A stretch of DNA of 8,692 nucleotides. It comes from Hyphomicrobiales bacterium. Lineage in GTDB: Bacteria; Pseudomonadota; Alphaproteobacteria; Rhizobiales; Rhizobiaceae. Below, in pieces: positions 1 through 6,915 of this stretch. The position numbers and the translations under genes are program-made. The stretch is from contig JAALLB010000060.1 in the NCBI GenBank assembly GCA_011087745.1, positions 1 to 8,692 of the forward strand. The letters run 5' to 3'. The notes beneath the pieces are model-generated. The model saw only the letters and a program-made list of their open reading frames with translations, was not told where the DNA came from and ran no database searches. Numbering within the stretch: the stretch's first letter is position 1; every line of letters starts with the position of its first letter.

Positions 1-52
1 ATCACATTTATGAATCAATTCAACGCCTTATCCAATAGCGTCTAGTACTGTG
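1..52. mobile_element. Probable insertion-sequence end (partial) upstream of the aldolase gene
   Basis: The 13-mer GTCTAGTACTGTG at 40-52 recurs in inverted orientation at 8640-8652. Inward similarity continues imperfectly: both copies read AACGC-x-TT, then AG-x before the 13-mer. This is the pattern of imperfect terminal inverted repeats. Reading 1-45 in frame 1 gives an open frame ending at the TAG inside the repeat (last residues FNALSNSV), which could be the tail of a transposase. The minus-strand reading of the other copy ends with a similar tail (NNAFRSRV). I cannot name the IS family and no transposase body is visible. The call is an inference from repeat structure and from gene disruption at the other copy. 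Confidence 0.5.
40..52 (+). repeat. Left copy of a 13-bp inverted repeat (GTCTAGTACTGTG)
   Basis: This copy matches the reverse complement of 8640-8652 exactly. Its outer edge, at about 52, is followed by what looks like the native leader of the aldolase gene. One chance 13-bp inverted match somewhere in 8.7 kb would not be surprising. Both copies lying about 52 bases from the window ends, with one at a gene breakpoint, is much less expected. Confidence 0.7.
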
Positions 53-108
53 CAATCCAATATTCTAAAACTATCTGCCTTCTGCTATGACGTATCAAAT
101 TCTATCTC

Positions 109-113
109 AGGAG
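109..113 (+). promoter_or_regulatory. Ribosome binding site of the class I aldolase gene
   Basis: AGGAG lies 7 nt upstream of the ATG at 121 and supports that start over the out-of-frame ATG at 117. Only about 68 bp separate the probable IS end from this ATG, and I see no convincing -35/-10 pair in them. Confidence 0.75.
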
Positions 114-120
114 AAAATGA

Positions 121-1146
121 ATGAGCGAACGTCTCGAGGATATCGCAATTGCGATGGTTGCTGAAGGTCAGGGCATCCTTGCTGCTGATGAAAGCACAGG
201 CACAATTAAAAAACGCTTTGATTCAATCAATGTTGAATCAACAGAAGATAAAAGGCGCGATTACCGCGAGATGCTTTTCCGTTCTGATGAAGCCATGAAA
301 AACCACATCTCTGGTGTTATTCTTTTTGAAGAAACATTAGGTCAAAAAGCAGTTGATGGAACACCATTGGTAGATCTTATTCGTGCCGCCGGTGCAGTAC
401 CGGGCATCAAGGTTGATAAAGGTGCTCAAGATTTAATAAATGCTGGCGTTGAAAAAGTAACTGAGGGCCTTGATGGCCTTCGTGGGCGTCTGGCTGGCTA
501 TTATGAGCAAGGCGCACGTTTTGCAAAATGGCGTGCAGTGATCACCATCACCGAAACGACACCATCCTGGAACTGCATAAAAGCAAACGCACATGCACTA
601 GCACGCTACGCTGCTCTTTGTCAGGAAGCAGGCATTGTGCCAATTGTTGAGCCGGAAGTTCTCATGGACGGTGAACATTCAAAGCACGACATAAACCGTT
701 GTTACGAAGTGACCGAATGGGCGCTTAAAACACAATTCAACGAATTGTTTGATGCAGGCGTAAATCTTGAGGGCATGGTTCTAAAACCGAACATGATTGT
801 CCCTGGTCAATCTTCAGGTTCAAAAGCAAGTGTCGAAGAAGTTGCAGAGAAAACTGTAAAGTGCCTTAAGGCAAGTGTTCCTGCCCTTGTACCGGGCATT
901 GCCTTCCTTTCTGGCGGTCAGTCAGATGAAGATGCAACAGCGCATCTTGGCGCAATGAACGCAGCTTACGACATGCCTTGGAACCTGACATTCTCTTATG
1001 GCCGTGCTCTACAAGCCGCAGCATTGCAAGCCTGGCTTGGCAAGGAAGAAAATGTATCGGCCGCACAAGCTGCATTCTCGCACCGTGCAAAGATGAATGG
1101 CATGGCAGCGCTTGGCACTTGGACAAAAGCGCACGAAGCTGGTTAA
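121..1146 (+). CDS. fda: Class I fructose-bisphosphate aldolase
   Basis: This cytoplasmic enzyme cleaves fructose 1,6-bisphosphate to dihydroxyacetone phosphate and glyceraldehyde 3-phosphate, and runs in reverse in gluconeogenesis. The 341-aa protein has the class I Schiff-base TIM-barrel layout. It shows GILAADES at 18-25 with Asp23, Lys97 in GIKVDKG, Lys136 in ARFAKWR, Glu177 in VEPEV, the Schiff-base Lys222 in VLKPNM, and the phosphate-binding loop LSGGQS at 263-268. These match rabbit aldolase Asp33, Lys107, Lys146, Glu187 and Lys229. Length is normal for this eukaryote-like class I group, which is unrelated in sequence to E. coli FbaB. In rhizobia the gene usually follows gap and pgk (known synteny). 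Here the upstream DNA ends in a probable IS end, so the operon link may be broken. A strong terminator follows. Confidence 0.95.
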   Translation: MSERLEDIAIAMVAEGQGILAADESTGTIKKRFDSINVESTEDKRRDYREMLFRSDEAMKNHISGVILFEETLGQKAVDGTPLVDLIRAAGAVPGIKVDKGAQDLINAGVEKVTEGLDGLRGRLAGYYEQGARFAKWRAVITITETTPSWNCIKANAHALARYAALCQEAGIVPIVEPEVLMDGEHSKHDINRCYEVTEWALKTQFNELFDAGVNLEGMVLKPNMIVPGQSSGSKASVEEVAEKTVKCLKASVPALVPGIAFLSGGQSDEDATAHLGAMNAAYDMPWNLTFSYGRALQAAALQAWLGKEENVSAAQAAFSHRAKMNGMAALGTWTKAHEAG

Positions 1147-1154
1147 GCTTTTCA

Positions 1155-1160
1155 TATAAT
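1155..1160 (+). promoter_or_regulatory. Isolated perfect -10-like hexamer (TATAAT) after the aldolase gene
   Basis: TATAAT occurs just before the terminator hairpin. It could serve the downstream flavoprotein gene, but I find no matching -35 element at 16-18 bp spacing and no extended -10 TG. A start here would put the GC-rich hairpin at the very 5' end of the transcript. This is a weak candidate. Confidence 0.25.
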
Positions 1161-1168
1161 AATGTTAT

Positions 1169-1200
1169 GAAAGCCCGGACCCGTTCCGGGCTTTTTCTTT
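1169..1200 (+). terminator. Rho-independent terminator of the aldolase gene
   Basis: A perfect stem pairs AAGCCCGGA (1171-1179) with TCCGGGCTT (1185-1193) around a 5-nt loop (CCCGT), followed by a T-rich tract to 1200. It is a textbook intrinsic terminator 25 nt after the aldolase stop. It ends only 9 nt before the next ATG. Confidence 0.92.
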
Positions 1201-1209
1201 TGGTGCTTC

Positions 1210-2400
1210 ATGACAACAAATATTCCTCTCTACGACGTAATTATCCTGGGTGCCGGTGGAGCAGGATTAATGTGTGCTGCAACCGCAGGACAACGAAAGC
1301 GTAAAGTTCTTTTGCTTGACCATGCAGACCAACCCGGGAAGAAAATTTTAATCTCCGGTGGCGGGCGTTGTAATTTTACAAATTCAAAAACCACTCACAA
1401 AAATTACATCAGCAAAAATCCGCATTTTGCCAAATCCGCGCTGGCTAGATACAAGCCTCAAGACTTCATAAAACTGGTGGATCGCTACAATATCAACTGG
1501 CACGAAAAGACACTTGGTCAACTCTTTTGTGATGTCTCTGCCAAGCAAATTGTTTCCATGCTTTTGGATGAGTGTGAAAAAGGCAATGTCGATTTAAAGC
1601 TCAGCAAGCAGATCACGAGCATCTCTCATACAGACGGAATTTTCACCCTTGAAACAAATAGTGGGATTTTTCAGTCGGGTTCACTTGTTATTGCCACAGG
1701 TGGTGCATCCATTCCTAAAATGGGGGCAACCGGTTTTGCTTATGAATTGGCACGCCAGTTCAAAATGAAAGTCGTGGAACCAAAGCCGGCTCTGGTGCCT
1801 TTTACATTGGCCAAAGATCAAACGCTCTTCACAGAGCTCTCGGGCATTGCAACAGATACAATCGTTAAATGCGGGAAAACACAATTTCAGGAGGCTTCTC
1901 TCTTCACCCATAAGGGATTATCCGGCCCGGCAATCTTGCAAGTCTCGTCTTATTGGAAACATGGCGAAGCAATTTCAATAAACTTCATTCCCGAGCAAAA
2001 ACAAGGCTGGTTGATCGACTTAAAAGAGACGCGCCCTAATATAAATTTCGAAACAGCAATTGCTCAACAATTACCCGACCGTTTGGCAGAAGTACTATGT
2101 GATAAACTGACTGTTCAAAGCGACAAAGACCTCGGTGATTGTAAAAATGCTGCCCTCTCGCAAGCAGAGCAAATGCTGGCCAACTGGCAATTTCACCCCA
2201 ATGGTACAGAAGGTTTTGCCAAGGCAGAAGTAACCATCGGCGGCATTTCTACTGATGAACTATCTTCCAAAACAATGGAAAGCAAAAAGCTCAAAGGACT
2301 TTACGCAATTGGCGAAGCAGTTGATGTCACAGGATGGCTGGGCGGCTATAATTTCCAATGGGCTTGGGCAAGCGCTTTTGTTGCTGGTGAAGTTGCATGA
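1210..2400 (+). CDS. HI0933/BaiN-type NAD(P)/FAD-dependent oxidoreductase
   Basis: This is a 396-aa flavoprotein of the HI0933 (YhiN/BaiN-like) family, which is widespread in bacteria. Members are annotated as FAD-dependent oxidoreductases and most have no known substrate. Seen here: the N-terminal FAD-binding Rossmann motif GAGGAG (14-19), the family signature GKKILISGGGRCNFTN (43-58), LGQLF (102-106), the second dinucleotide segment ATGG (162-165), the family motif THKGLSGP (233-240), and the C-terminal GLYAIGEAVDVTGWLGGYN with FQWAWASA closing the FAD site (363-389). The length is full. No Shine-Dalgarno is evident before the ATG, which sits directly behind the aldolase terminator. Expression therefore depends on read-through or on an unrecognised promoter inside the aldolase 3' end. 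The family is certain; the reaction is not. Confidence 0.9.
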   Translation: MTTNIPLYDVIILGAGGAGLMCAATAGQRKRKVLLLDHADQPGKKILISGGGRCNFTNSKTTHKNYISKNPHFAKSALARYKPQDFIKLVDRYNINWHEKTLGQLFCDVSAKQIVSMLLDECEKGNVDLKLSKQITSISHTDGIFTLETNSGIFQSGSLVIATGGASIPKMGATGFAYELARQFKMKVVEPKPALVPFTLAKDQTLFTELSGIATDTIVKCGKTQFQEASLFTHKGLSGPAILQVSSYWKHGEAISINFIPEQKQGWLIDLKETRPNINFETAIAQQLPDRLAEVLCDKLTVQSDKDLGDCKNAALSQAEQMLANWQFHPNGTEGFAKAEVTIGGISTDELSSKTMESKKLKGLYAIGEAVDVTGWLGGYNFQWAWASAFVAGEVA

Positions 2401-2440
2401 ATACGATATTTTGAATTAGTATTTTTGAGTAAAAAATCAT

Positions 2441-2468
2441 TTGACCTTTACGTAAAAGTGATTATTAA
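2441..2468 (+). promoter_or_regulatory. Candidate sigma70-type promoter of the SGNH hydrolase gene
   Basis: TTGACC (2441-2446) and TATTAA (2463-2468) are separated by 16 bp. The spacer holds the 10-bp palindrome TTTACGTAAA (2447-2456), which may be chance or a small operator. A start near 2474 would leave only about 6 nt before the ATG at 2480, so the mRNA could be almost leaderless. That fits the absence of a purine-rich ribosome binding site. Confidence 0.4.
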
Positions 2469-2479
2469 ACGTCCCCAAT

Positions 2480-3205
2480 ATGGTTACACCTTTCGAAATA
2501 ATCTTCTCTTGGCTGGCGCTGCCAGTATATGTGGTTCAGGGCTTGCGTGTGCGCAACCAATCAATGCGGATGGCGCCACCTGAGCAGCACTCACTTGTTG
2601 AGATCAAAGGCAAGGGAAAGCCAATTCGTTTGCTGTTTATCGGCGACTCATCTGCGGCTGGAGTTGGTGTATCGGACTTCAAGGAATGTGTTGCAGGAAG
2701 AACCCCACATCTATTGGCAGAAAAAACCGGCCGCCCGGTGATAACTCGCACTTGCGGCAATAACTCTGCAACTGCTGGTGATCTGCGAGATGAAGTTGTA
2801 CCTCATTTGGAGCCTGCAACTTACGATTACGTCATCATTAACATTGGAACGAATGATTCAAAAAACTTCCACACGTCCAATCGCTTCAAAAAGGAGTTTG
2901 GCGGACTGCTTTATGCGCTCAACGCAAAGTTTCCTGGAGCAAAACCAATTTGGTCCGGCTTAATCGATGTCGAACACATTCCGCTACTGTCTTCACCTCT
3001 CAATAAAATCATCGGAATTCGCTCTCGCATCCTGAAAAAGATGGGCGATGAACTGTGCTTTGAAAGGGGCGCATTGTACCCACAAACAAAATGGCAACCC
3101 ATACGCGAGAATTTTTCAGAAGATGGTTTTCACGCCTCTTCGCGCGGATATAGATTGTGGGCGGAAGAATTGGCCGACTACATTGCAGATTTGCAAAACC
3201 AATAA
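2480..3205 (+). CDS. SGNH/GDSL-family hydrolase with N-terminal membrane anchor
   Basis: This 241-aa protein is an SGNH-fold esterase/lipase-type hydrolase. Visible blocks: block I GDS at 55-57 (nucleophile Ser57), Gly93 or nearby in GNNSATAGD as the block II oxyanion glycine, block III GTND at 123-126 (Asn125), and block V DGFH at 215-218 supplying the Asp215-His218 pair. The first 21 residues include a hydrophobic stretch (about 5-21) without a clear cleavage site, which suggests a signal anchor and an envelope location. Natural substrate is unknown; this family includes deacetylases, thioesterases and phospholipases. It follows the flavoprotein gene by 79 bp with its own possible promoter. 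No intrinsic terminator is obvious between it and the next gene. Confidence 0.85.
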   Translation: MVTPFEIIFSWLALPVYVVQGLRVRNQSMRMAPPEQHSLVEIKGKGKPIRLLFIGDSSAAGVGVSDFKECVAGRTPHLLAEKTGRPVITRTCGNNSATAGDLRDEVVPHLEPATYDYVIINIGTNDSKNFHTSNRFKKEFGGLLYALNAKFPGAKPIWSGLIDVEHIPLLSSPLNKIIGIRSRILKKMGDELCFERGALYPQTKWQPIRENFSEDGFHASSRGYRLWAEELADYIADLQNQ

Positions 3206-3281
3206 ACTATCGTTGCAATAGACTCATCGTTGTTTTTTTGCTTAGAGTCCTCTCGATATTAAATACCGTATCAATATGGTC

Positions 3282-3288
3282 GGAGGGG
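3282..3288 (+). promoter_or_regulatory. Strong ribosome binding site of the acyl-CoA synthetase gene
   Basis: GGAGGGG lies 7 nt before the ATG at 3296 and fixes that start. I see no convincing promoter in the 90-bp gap from 3206, although an AT-rich tract lies at 3230-3262. Confidence 0.75.
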
Positions 3289-3295
3289 ACTATCA

Positions 3296-5197
3296 ATGAC
3301 GTCAAAATATGCAGAGGTTTTTCAAAACTGGCAAAATGACCCCGAAGGGTTTTGGGCTGAAGCCGCAAAAGAAATTGACTGGTTTTCTCCCGCAACAAAA
3401 ACCTTTGACCCTAATGAAGGTGTTTATGGCCGCTGGTTTACCGATGCAACCTGTAATACCTGCTACAACTGCGTCGATCGCCATGTTGAAAATGGCCGTG
3501 CAGATCAAGCTGCCATTATTTACGGCAGCCCAATTACCGGCAGCAAAAAGACCCTTACCTATCGTGATCTATTGGTCGAAACACAAGCCCTCGGCAAGGT
3601 GATGAAAGCCAAAGGTGTGGGCAAAGGCGACCGGGTTATCATCTATATGCCAATGATCCCGGAAGCTGCAATTGCCATGCTTGCATGTGCACGAATTGGC
3701 GCAGTTCATTCAGTTGTATTCGGAGGCTTTGCAGCAACAGAACTTGCAACAAGAATAGATGACTCAACACCAAAGTTTATCATATCGGCATCGTGCGGCA
3801 TTGAACCAAACCGGGTTGTTTCTTATAAACCGCTCCTTGATGAAGCAATAGAACTTTCAGCCAACAAACCCGACGCAACGCTTATTCTTCAACGCGACCA
3901 GGAGAGTTGTAATTTAATCGAAGGTCGTGATTTTGATTACGCCGATGAAATGGCAGCAGCTCGAAGTTCCGCGGATCCATCACCGTGTGAACCAGTACTG
4001 GCAACCGACCCGCTCTATATACTTTATACTTCGGGCACGACAGGTCAGCCCAAAGGAATTATTCGCGACAACGGCGGACACATGGTTGCGCTTAAATGGA
4101 CCATGAAGGCAATTTACGATGTTGACCCTAGTGAAGTCTTTTGGGCTGCATCAGATGTTGGTTGGGTCGTTGGCCACTCCTACATCACCTATGCGCCCCT
4201 CCTGCAAGGTGCAACCAGCATTCTTTTTGAAGGTAAACCAATCGGCACTCCGGATGCCGGTACATTCTGGCGTGTTATCTCAGAGCACAACGTTGAAACA
4301 TTGTTTACAGCGCCAACGGCATTCAGGGCCATAAAGGGTCAAGACCCCGAAGGCGAGTTCATCAAGAAATATGATCTTTCCAAATTCAGAAACCTGTTCC
4401 TTGCAGGCGAACGCGCAGACCCGGCAACAATCCACTGGGCAGAAGAAAAATTGGGCGTGCCCGTAATCGATCACTGGTGGCAAACAGAAACAAGCTGGAC
4501 CATCGCAGGCAACCCCATGGGTCTTGAACAATTGCCTGTGAAATATGGCTCATCCACTGTTCCTATGCCTGGTTACGCCATGGAGGTCCTTGATGACGAA
4601 GGCAATTCACTTCCAGCTGAAGAACTTGGCAATATTGTTGTCAAAATGCCGTTGCCACCGGGCTGTTTGCCCACTCTATGGAATGCAGAAGAGCGGTTCA
4701 AAAGCGCATACCTGGAAGAATTCCCAGGATATTATAATACCTCATACGCCGGCTATATCGACGAAGATGGCTATATTTTCATCATGGCAAGAACGGATGA
4801 TATCATCAATGTTGCAGGACACAGACTATCAACAGGCGGCATGGAAGAAGTCGTAGCTGCTCACAAAGATGTTGCTGAATGCGCCATGGTTGGCATTGCC
4901 GATGATATGAAGGGCCAAAGCCCGTGTGGGTTCCTTGTTCTCAATGCTGGCGTTAACCGCGACCACGACGAGATTAAAAAAGAGGTAGTGCACTTGGTTC
5001 GGGAAAAAATCGGCCCGGTTGCAGCCTTCAAGCAAGCGCTTGTCGTAAAACGTTTGCCAAAAACCCGGTCAGGAAAAATCTTGCGCGCTACAATGCAAAA
5101 AATTGCCGATGGCCTTGATTGGAAAATGCCAGCAACAATTGATGACCCCGCAATTCTGGATGAGATCAAAGAAGTTCTAGACCAACAGAAAGCATGA
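3296..5197 (+). CDS. prpE: Propionyl-CoA synthetase-type acyl-CoA synthetase (AMP-forming)
   Basis: This is a 633-aa member of the ANL superfamily that activates a short-chain acid, probably propionate, with ATP and CoA. It matches the PrpE/ACSS3 branch along its whole length: N-terminal NTCYNCVDRHVE (54-65), VIYMPMIPEA, GAVHSVVFGGFA, and the ATP P-loop YTSGTTGQPKG (244-254). It continues with SDVGWVVGHSY, A5 motif WWQTETSW (384-391), A8 hinge ARTDDIINVAGHRLSTGG (498-515), and A10 KTRSGK with catalytic, acetylation-prone Lys594. One oddity is that the A7 segment reads YNTSYAGYID (480-489), placing Tyr484 where the family normally has the ribose-binding Asp (TSD/TGD). It overlaps the following SDR gene by 4 bp, which implies a shared transcript. 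Acyl preference cannot be fixed from sequence. Confidence 0.88.
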   Translation: MTSKYAEVFQNWQNDPEGFWAEAAKEIDWFSPATKTFDPNEGVYGRWFTDATCNTCYNCVDRHVENGRADQAAIIYGSPITGSKKTLTYRDLLVETQALGKVMKAKGVGKGDRVIIYMPMIPEAAIAMLACARIGAVHSVVFGGFAATELATRIDDSTPKFIISASCGIEPNRVVSYKPLLDEAIELSANKPDATLILQRDQESCNLIEGRDFDYADEMAAARSSADPSPCEPVLATDPLYILYTSGTTGQPKGIIRDNGGHMVALKWTMKAIYDVDPSEVFWAASDVGWVVGHSYITYAPLLQGATSILFEGKPIGTPDAGTFWRVISEHNVETLFTAPTAFRAIKGQDPEGEFIKKYDLSKFRNLFLAGERADPATIHWAEEKLGVPVIDHWWQTETSWTIAGNPMGLEQLPVKYGSSTVPMPGYAMEVLDDEGNSLPAEELGNIVVKMPLPPGCLPTLWNAEERFKSAYLEEFPGYYNTSYAGYIDEDGYIFIMARTDDIINVAGHRLSTGGMEEVVAAHKDVAECAMVGIADDMKGQSPCGFLVLNAGVNRDHDEIKKEVVHLVREKIGPVAAFKQALVVKRLPKTRSGKILRATMQKIADGLDWKMPATIDDPAILDEIKEVLDQQKA

Positions 5198-5988
5198 AAG
5201 ACATGTCACTCGAAAACAAGGTTGCCGTCATAACCGGTGGATCACAGGGTATCGGTTATGCAATTGCTGAGCGCTTTTTAAGAGAAAAAGCAAAAGTCAT
5301 TATTGCAGATATCGATGATAAAGCCGGCCAGAAAGCAAAACAGACGTTGCGAAAAATCGGAACGGTTTCCTACGTCCATTGTAATGTTGCAGAACGCCTT
5401 GATGTGCATAACCTGATAGCCGGCGCAATCGATGAATATGGCCGAATTGACGTGTTGGTAAATAACGCTGGTATCGTTTCAGGCGGAGATTTTCTTGAAA
5501 TATCAGAAGAAGAGTTTGATCATGTTATGGCAGTTAACTTGAAAGGCTCATTTTTGTGTTCTCAGGCCGCTGCAAAACACATGGTTGAACATGTTGAAGC
5601 AGGGGGTGAACCAGGATCCATCATCAATTTGTCATCAGTCAATGCGGTCTTTGCCATTGCCAATCAAGTGCCCTACTCCATCTCCAAGGGCGGCATCAAT
5701 CAACTGACAAAAGTAGCATCGCTTTCACTTGCCAAATACGGCATCCGGGTTAATGCAATTGGACCCGGCTCAATCATGACAAAAATGCTTGAGAGCGTGG
5801 CAAATGACCCGGAGGCTCAGGCTCGTGTTTTGTCCAGAACACCCATGCGCAGAATTGGAGATCCATTAGAAATCGCAAGCATAGCGGCCTTCCTTGCTTC
5901 CAACGATGCGAGCTATCTAACAGGCCAAACCATTTATGCTGATGGTGGACGTTTGGGCCTGAATTATACGGTTCCTCTGGACGACTAA
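5194..5988 (+). CDS. Classical SDR-family oxidoreductase
   Basis: This 264-aa short-chain dehydrogenase/reductase shows the cofactor motif TGGSQGIG (14-21), NNAG (90-93), and Asn115 in AVNLKG. The catalytic Ser147 or Ser148 lies in NLSSVN, followed by Tyr161 and Lys165 in YSISK. Asp39 at the end of beta-strand 2 predicts NAD(H) rather than NADP(H). The ATG at 5194 overlaps the synthetase stop (ATGA), a sign of translational coupling. An internal ATG at 5203 (MSLENKVAV) is also plausible, with AGAAAG 10 nt upstream, and would give 261 aa. Co-transcription with the acyl-CoA synthetase suggests a role on a hydroxy or keto acid, or an alcohol, related to that pathway, but this is inference. The substrate is not recognisable. 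Confidence 0.9.
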   Translation: MKDMSLENKVAVITGGSQGIGYAIAERFLREKAKVIIADIDDKAGQKAKQTLRKIGTVSYVHCNVAERLDVHNLIAGAIDEYGRIDVLVNNAGIVSGGDFLEISEEEFDHVMAVNLKGSFLCSQAAAKHMVEHVEAGGEPGSIINLSSVNAVFAIANQVPYSISKGGINQLTKVASLSLAKYGIRVNAIGPGSIMTKMLESVANDPEAQARVLSRTPMRRIGDPLEIASIAAFLASNDASYLTGQTIYADGGRLGLNYTVPLDD

Positions 5989-5997
5989 TCTTTTAAC

Positions 5998-6023
5998 AAA
6001 AAAAGGGGTGCAAAATGCACCCC
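5998..6023 (-). terminator. Rho-independent terminator of the trcR-type gene
   Basis: The stem GGGGTGCA (6005-6012) pairs with TGCACCCC (6016-6023) around a 3-nt loop. An A7 run at 5998-6004 becomes a U-tract when read on the minus strand, so the hairpin terminates minus-strand transcripts. On the plus strand it lacks a U-tract, but it could still shield the 3' end of the SDR message. It lies between the convergent genes. Confidence 0.88.
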
Positions 6024-6052
6024 AGATCAATTTCAATATCCAATATTGACGC

Positions 6053-6748
6053 TTAGCTTTCTTCGCCACCATCTTTCTTTTGGAAGTTGGCAAATACATC
6101 ATCCGCGCTAATGGTTTCTTCTTCAACAGGTTCTGAACGAGTAGTGTCCATCGTGTAGGTTTGTGTTTCTTCTGCTGGTAGAATTGTATCAGCGCCCTCA
6201 CCCTCAGCAGGTTCCGGTTTCGCGGGTACCCATTTAGCAGCTTTGGTAACTTCAGCATCCAATGCAATCTGAGTACAAAGGCCAAGTGTCACCGGATCCA
6301 TCGGCTGTAGATTTGCAGAATTCCAATGTGTCCGCTCTTTGATCGCTTCAATGGTCGTCTTGGTTGTACCAACAAGGCGAATGATCTGGGCGTCCTTCAA
6401 TTCCGGATGACTACGAACAAGCCATAAAATTGCATTGGGACGGTCTTGGCGCTTTGACAAAGGTGTATAGCGCGGGCCTTTTTTCTTAAGCGGTGGCACG
6501 ATCACTTTTGACACAGCAACTTTCAACTTGTGGTTGGGGTCTTTTTGAGCAAGTTCCAATTCGTCCCGGCTTAATTGACCAGCGGAAATAGGATCCATGC
6601 CCTTAATGCCTTGCGCACTTTCCCCATCAGCAATTGCCTTTACCTCCAGCGGGTGTAACGCACAAAAAGTAGCAATCTGATCGAAAGTTAGTGATGTATT
6701 GTCAACGAGCCAAACTGCCGTTGCTTTTGGCATAAGTGGAATAGCCAT
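6053..6748 (-). CDS. trcR: DUF1013 / TrcR-type cell-cycle transcriptional regulator
   Basis: This 231-aa protein belongs to DUF1013, a family found essentially in Alphaproteobacteria and annotated as the cell-cycle transcriptional regulator TrcR. The N-terminal signature MAIPLMPKATAVWLVDNTSL leads into a helix-turn-helix-like segment (about 20-41). A second one lies at 104-141 (RPNAILWLVRSHPELKDAQI and following residues). Conserved blocks MDPISAGQL (51-59), LKKKGPRYTPLSKRQDRP (87-104) and HWNSANLQPMDPVTLGLCTQ (141-160) are typical. The last 55 residues are acidic and low-complexity, probably disordered, ending in DDVFANFQKKDGGEES. GAGGAG on the minus strand (6761-6756) is 7 nt before the ATG and supports the start. 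The gene is divergent from DUF1192 and rcdA. Its molecular role is known only loosely from the family name. Confidence 0.9.
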   Translation of the reverse strand: MAIPLMPKATAVWLVDNTSLTFDQIATFCALHPLEVKAIADGESAQGIKGMDPISAGQLSRDELELAQKDPNHKLKVAVSKVIVPPLKKKGPRYTPLSKRQDRPNAILWLVRSHPELKDAQIIRLVGTTKTTIEAIKERTHWNSANLQPMDPVTLGLCTQIALDAEVTKAAKWVPAKPEPAEGEGADTILPAEETQTYTMDTTRSEPVEEETISADDVFANFQKKDGGEES

Positions 6749-6856
6749 TTAAAATCTCCTCAAATTAGATTTTCCCAAAGTTACAATTTTCTTGGTTGCC
6801 TGCCCGGATTTTGGGTGGCTCCCTTGCGGGAAAGATGATTACGTTGTCATGAAAGT
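6749..6856 (-). promoter_or_regulatory. Structured 5' leader of the trcR-type gene
   Basis: Using the promoter at 6891-6863, the transcript would have a leader of about 108 nt. It holds a small hairpin with a GNRA-type GCAA loop (TCCC/GGGA, 6831-6820). A GC stem follows at 6819-6798, with two 3-bp helices separated by an internal loop. An AT-rich 7-bp inverted repeat, AAAATCT (6751-6757) with AGATTTT (6767-6773), puts the ribosome binding site partly in its loop. The elements are seen in the sequence; any regulatory role is inference, and I do not recognise a known riboswitch. Confidence 0.35.
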
Positions 6857-6870
6857 TGATTGATTATACT
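6844..6870 (+). promoter_or_regulatory. Weak candidate promoter for the DUF1192 gene
   Basis: TTGTCA (6844-6849) and TATACT (6865-6870) are separated by 15 bp, shorter than ideal. A start near 6877 would give a leader of about 40 nt. The -10 overlaps the better minus-strand promoter. Confidence 0.35.
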
Positions 6871-6891
6871 CTTTTAGCTTGATGCTTGCAA
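6863..6891 (-). promoter_or_regulatory. Sigma70-type promoter of the trcR-type gene
   Basis: On the minus strand TTGCAA (6891-6886, 4 of 6 to consensus) and a perfect TATAAT (6868-6863) are separated by 17 bp. Transcription would start near 6856. The -10 overlaps a possible plus-strand -10 (TATACT, 6865-6870), so the two divergent units may compete for this site. Confidence 0.6.
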
Positions 6892-6915
6892 ACAAAATCA
6901 GGAAAGTGTGCCAAA

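Noticed and set aside
866..1126. Minus-strand open frame inside the aldolase gene
   Set aside because: It is a shadow of a well-conserved gene, with no family resemblance and no ribosome binding site. The same applies to the other frames opposite or overlapping the listed genes.
2400..2426. AATAC/GTATT stem followed by T after the flavoprotein gene
   Set aside because: Only 5 AT-rich pairs with a 14-nt loop, too weak to call a terminator.
5917..6285. 122-aa minus-strand open frame overlapping the 3' ends of the SDR and trcR-type genes
   Set aside because: It overlaps two well-supported genes and a terminator, and its basic, low-complexity product resembles a frame-shifted reading of trcR.
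6749..6763. TTAA-N7-TCAA as a CtrA box before the trcR-type gene
   Set aside because: It lies within the ribosome binding region, has a mismatch and no TTAACC half. This is expected by chance in AT-rich DNA.
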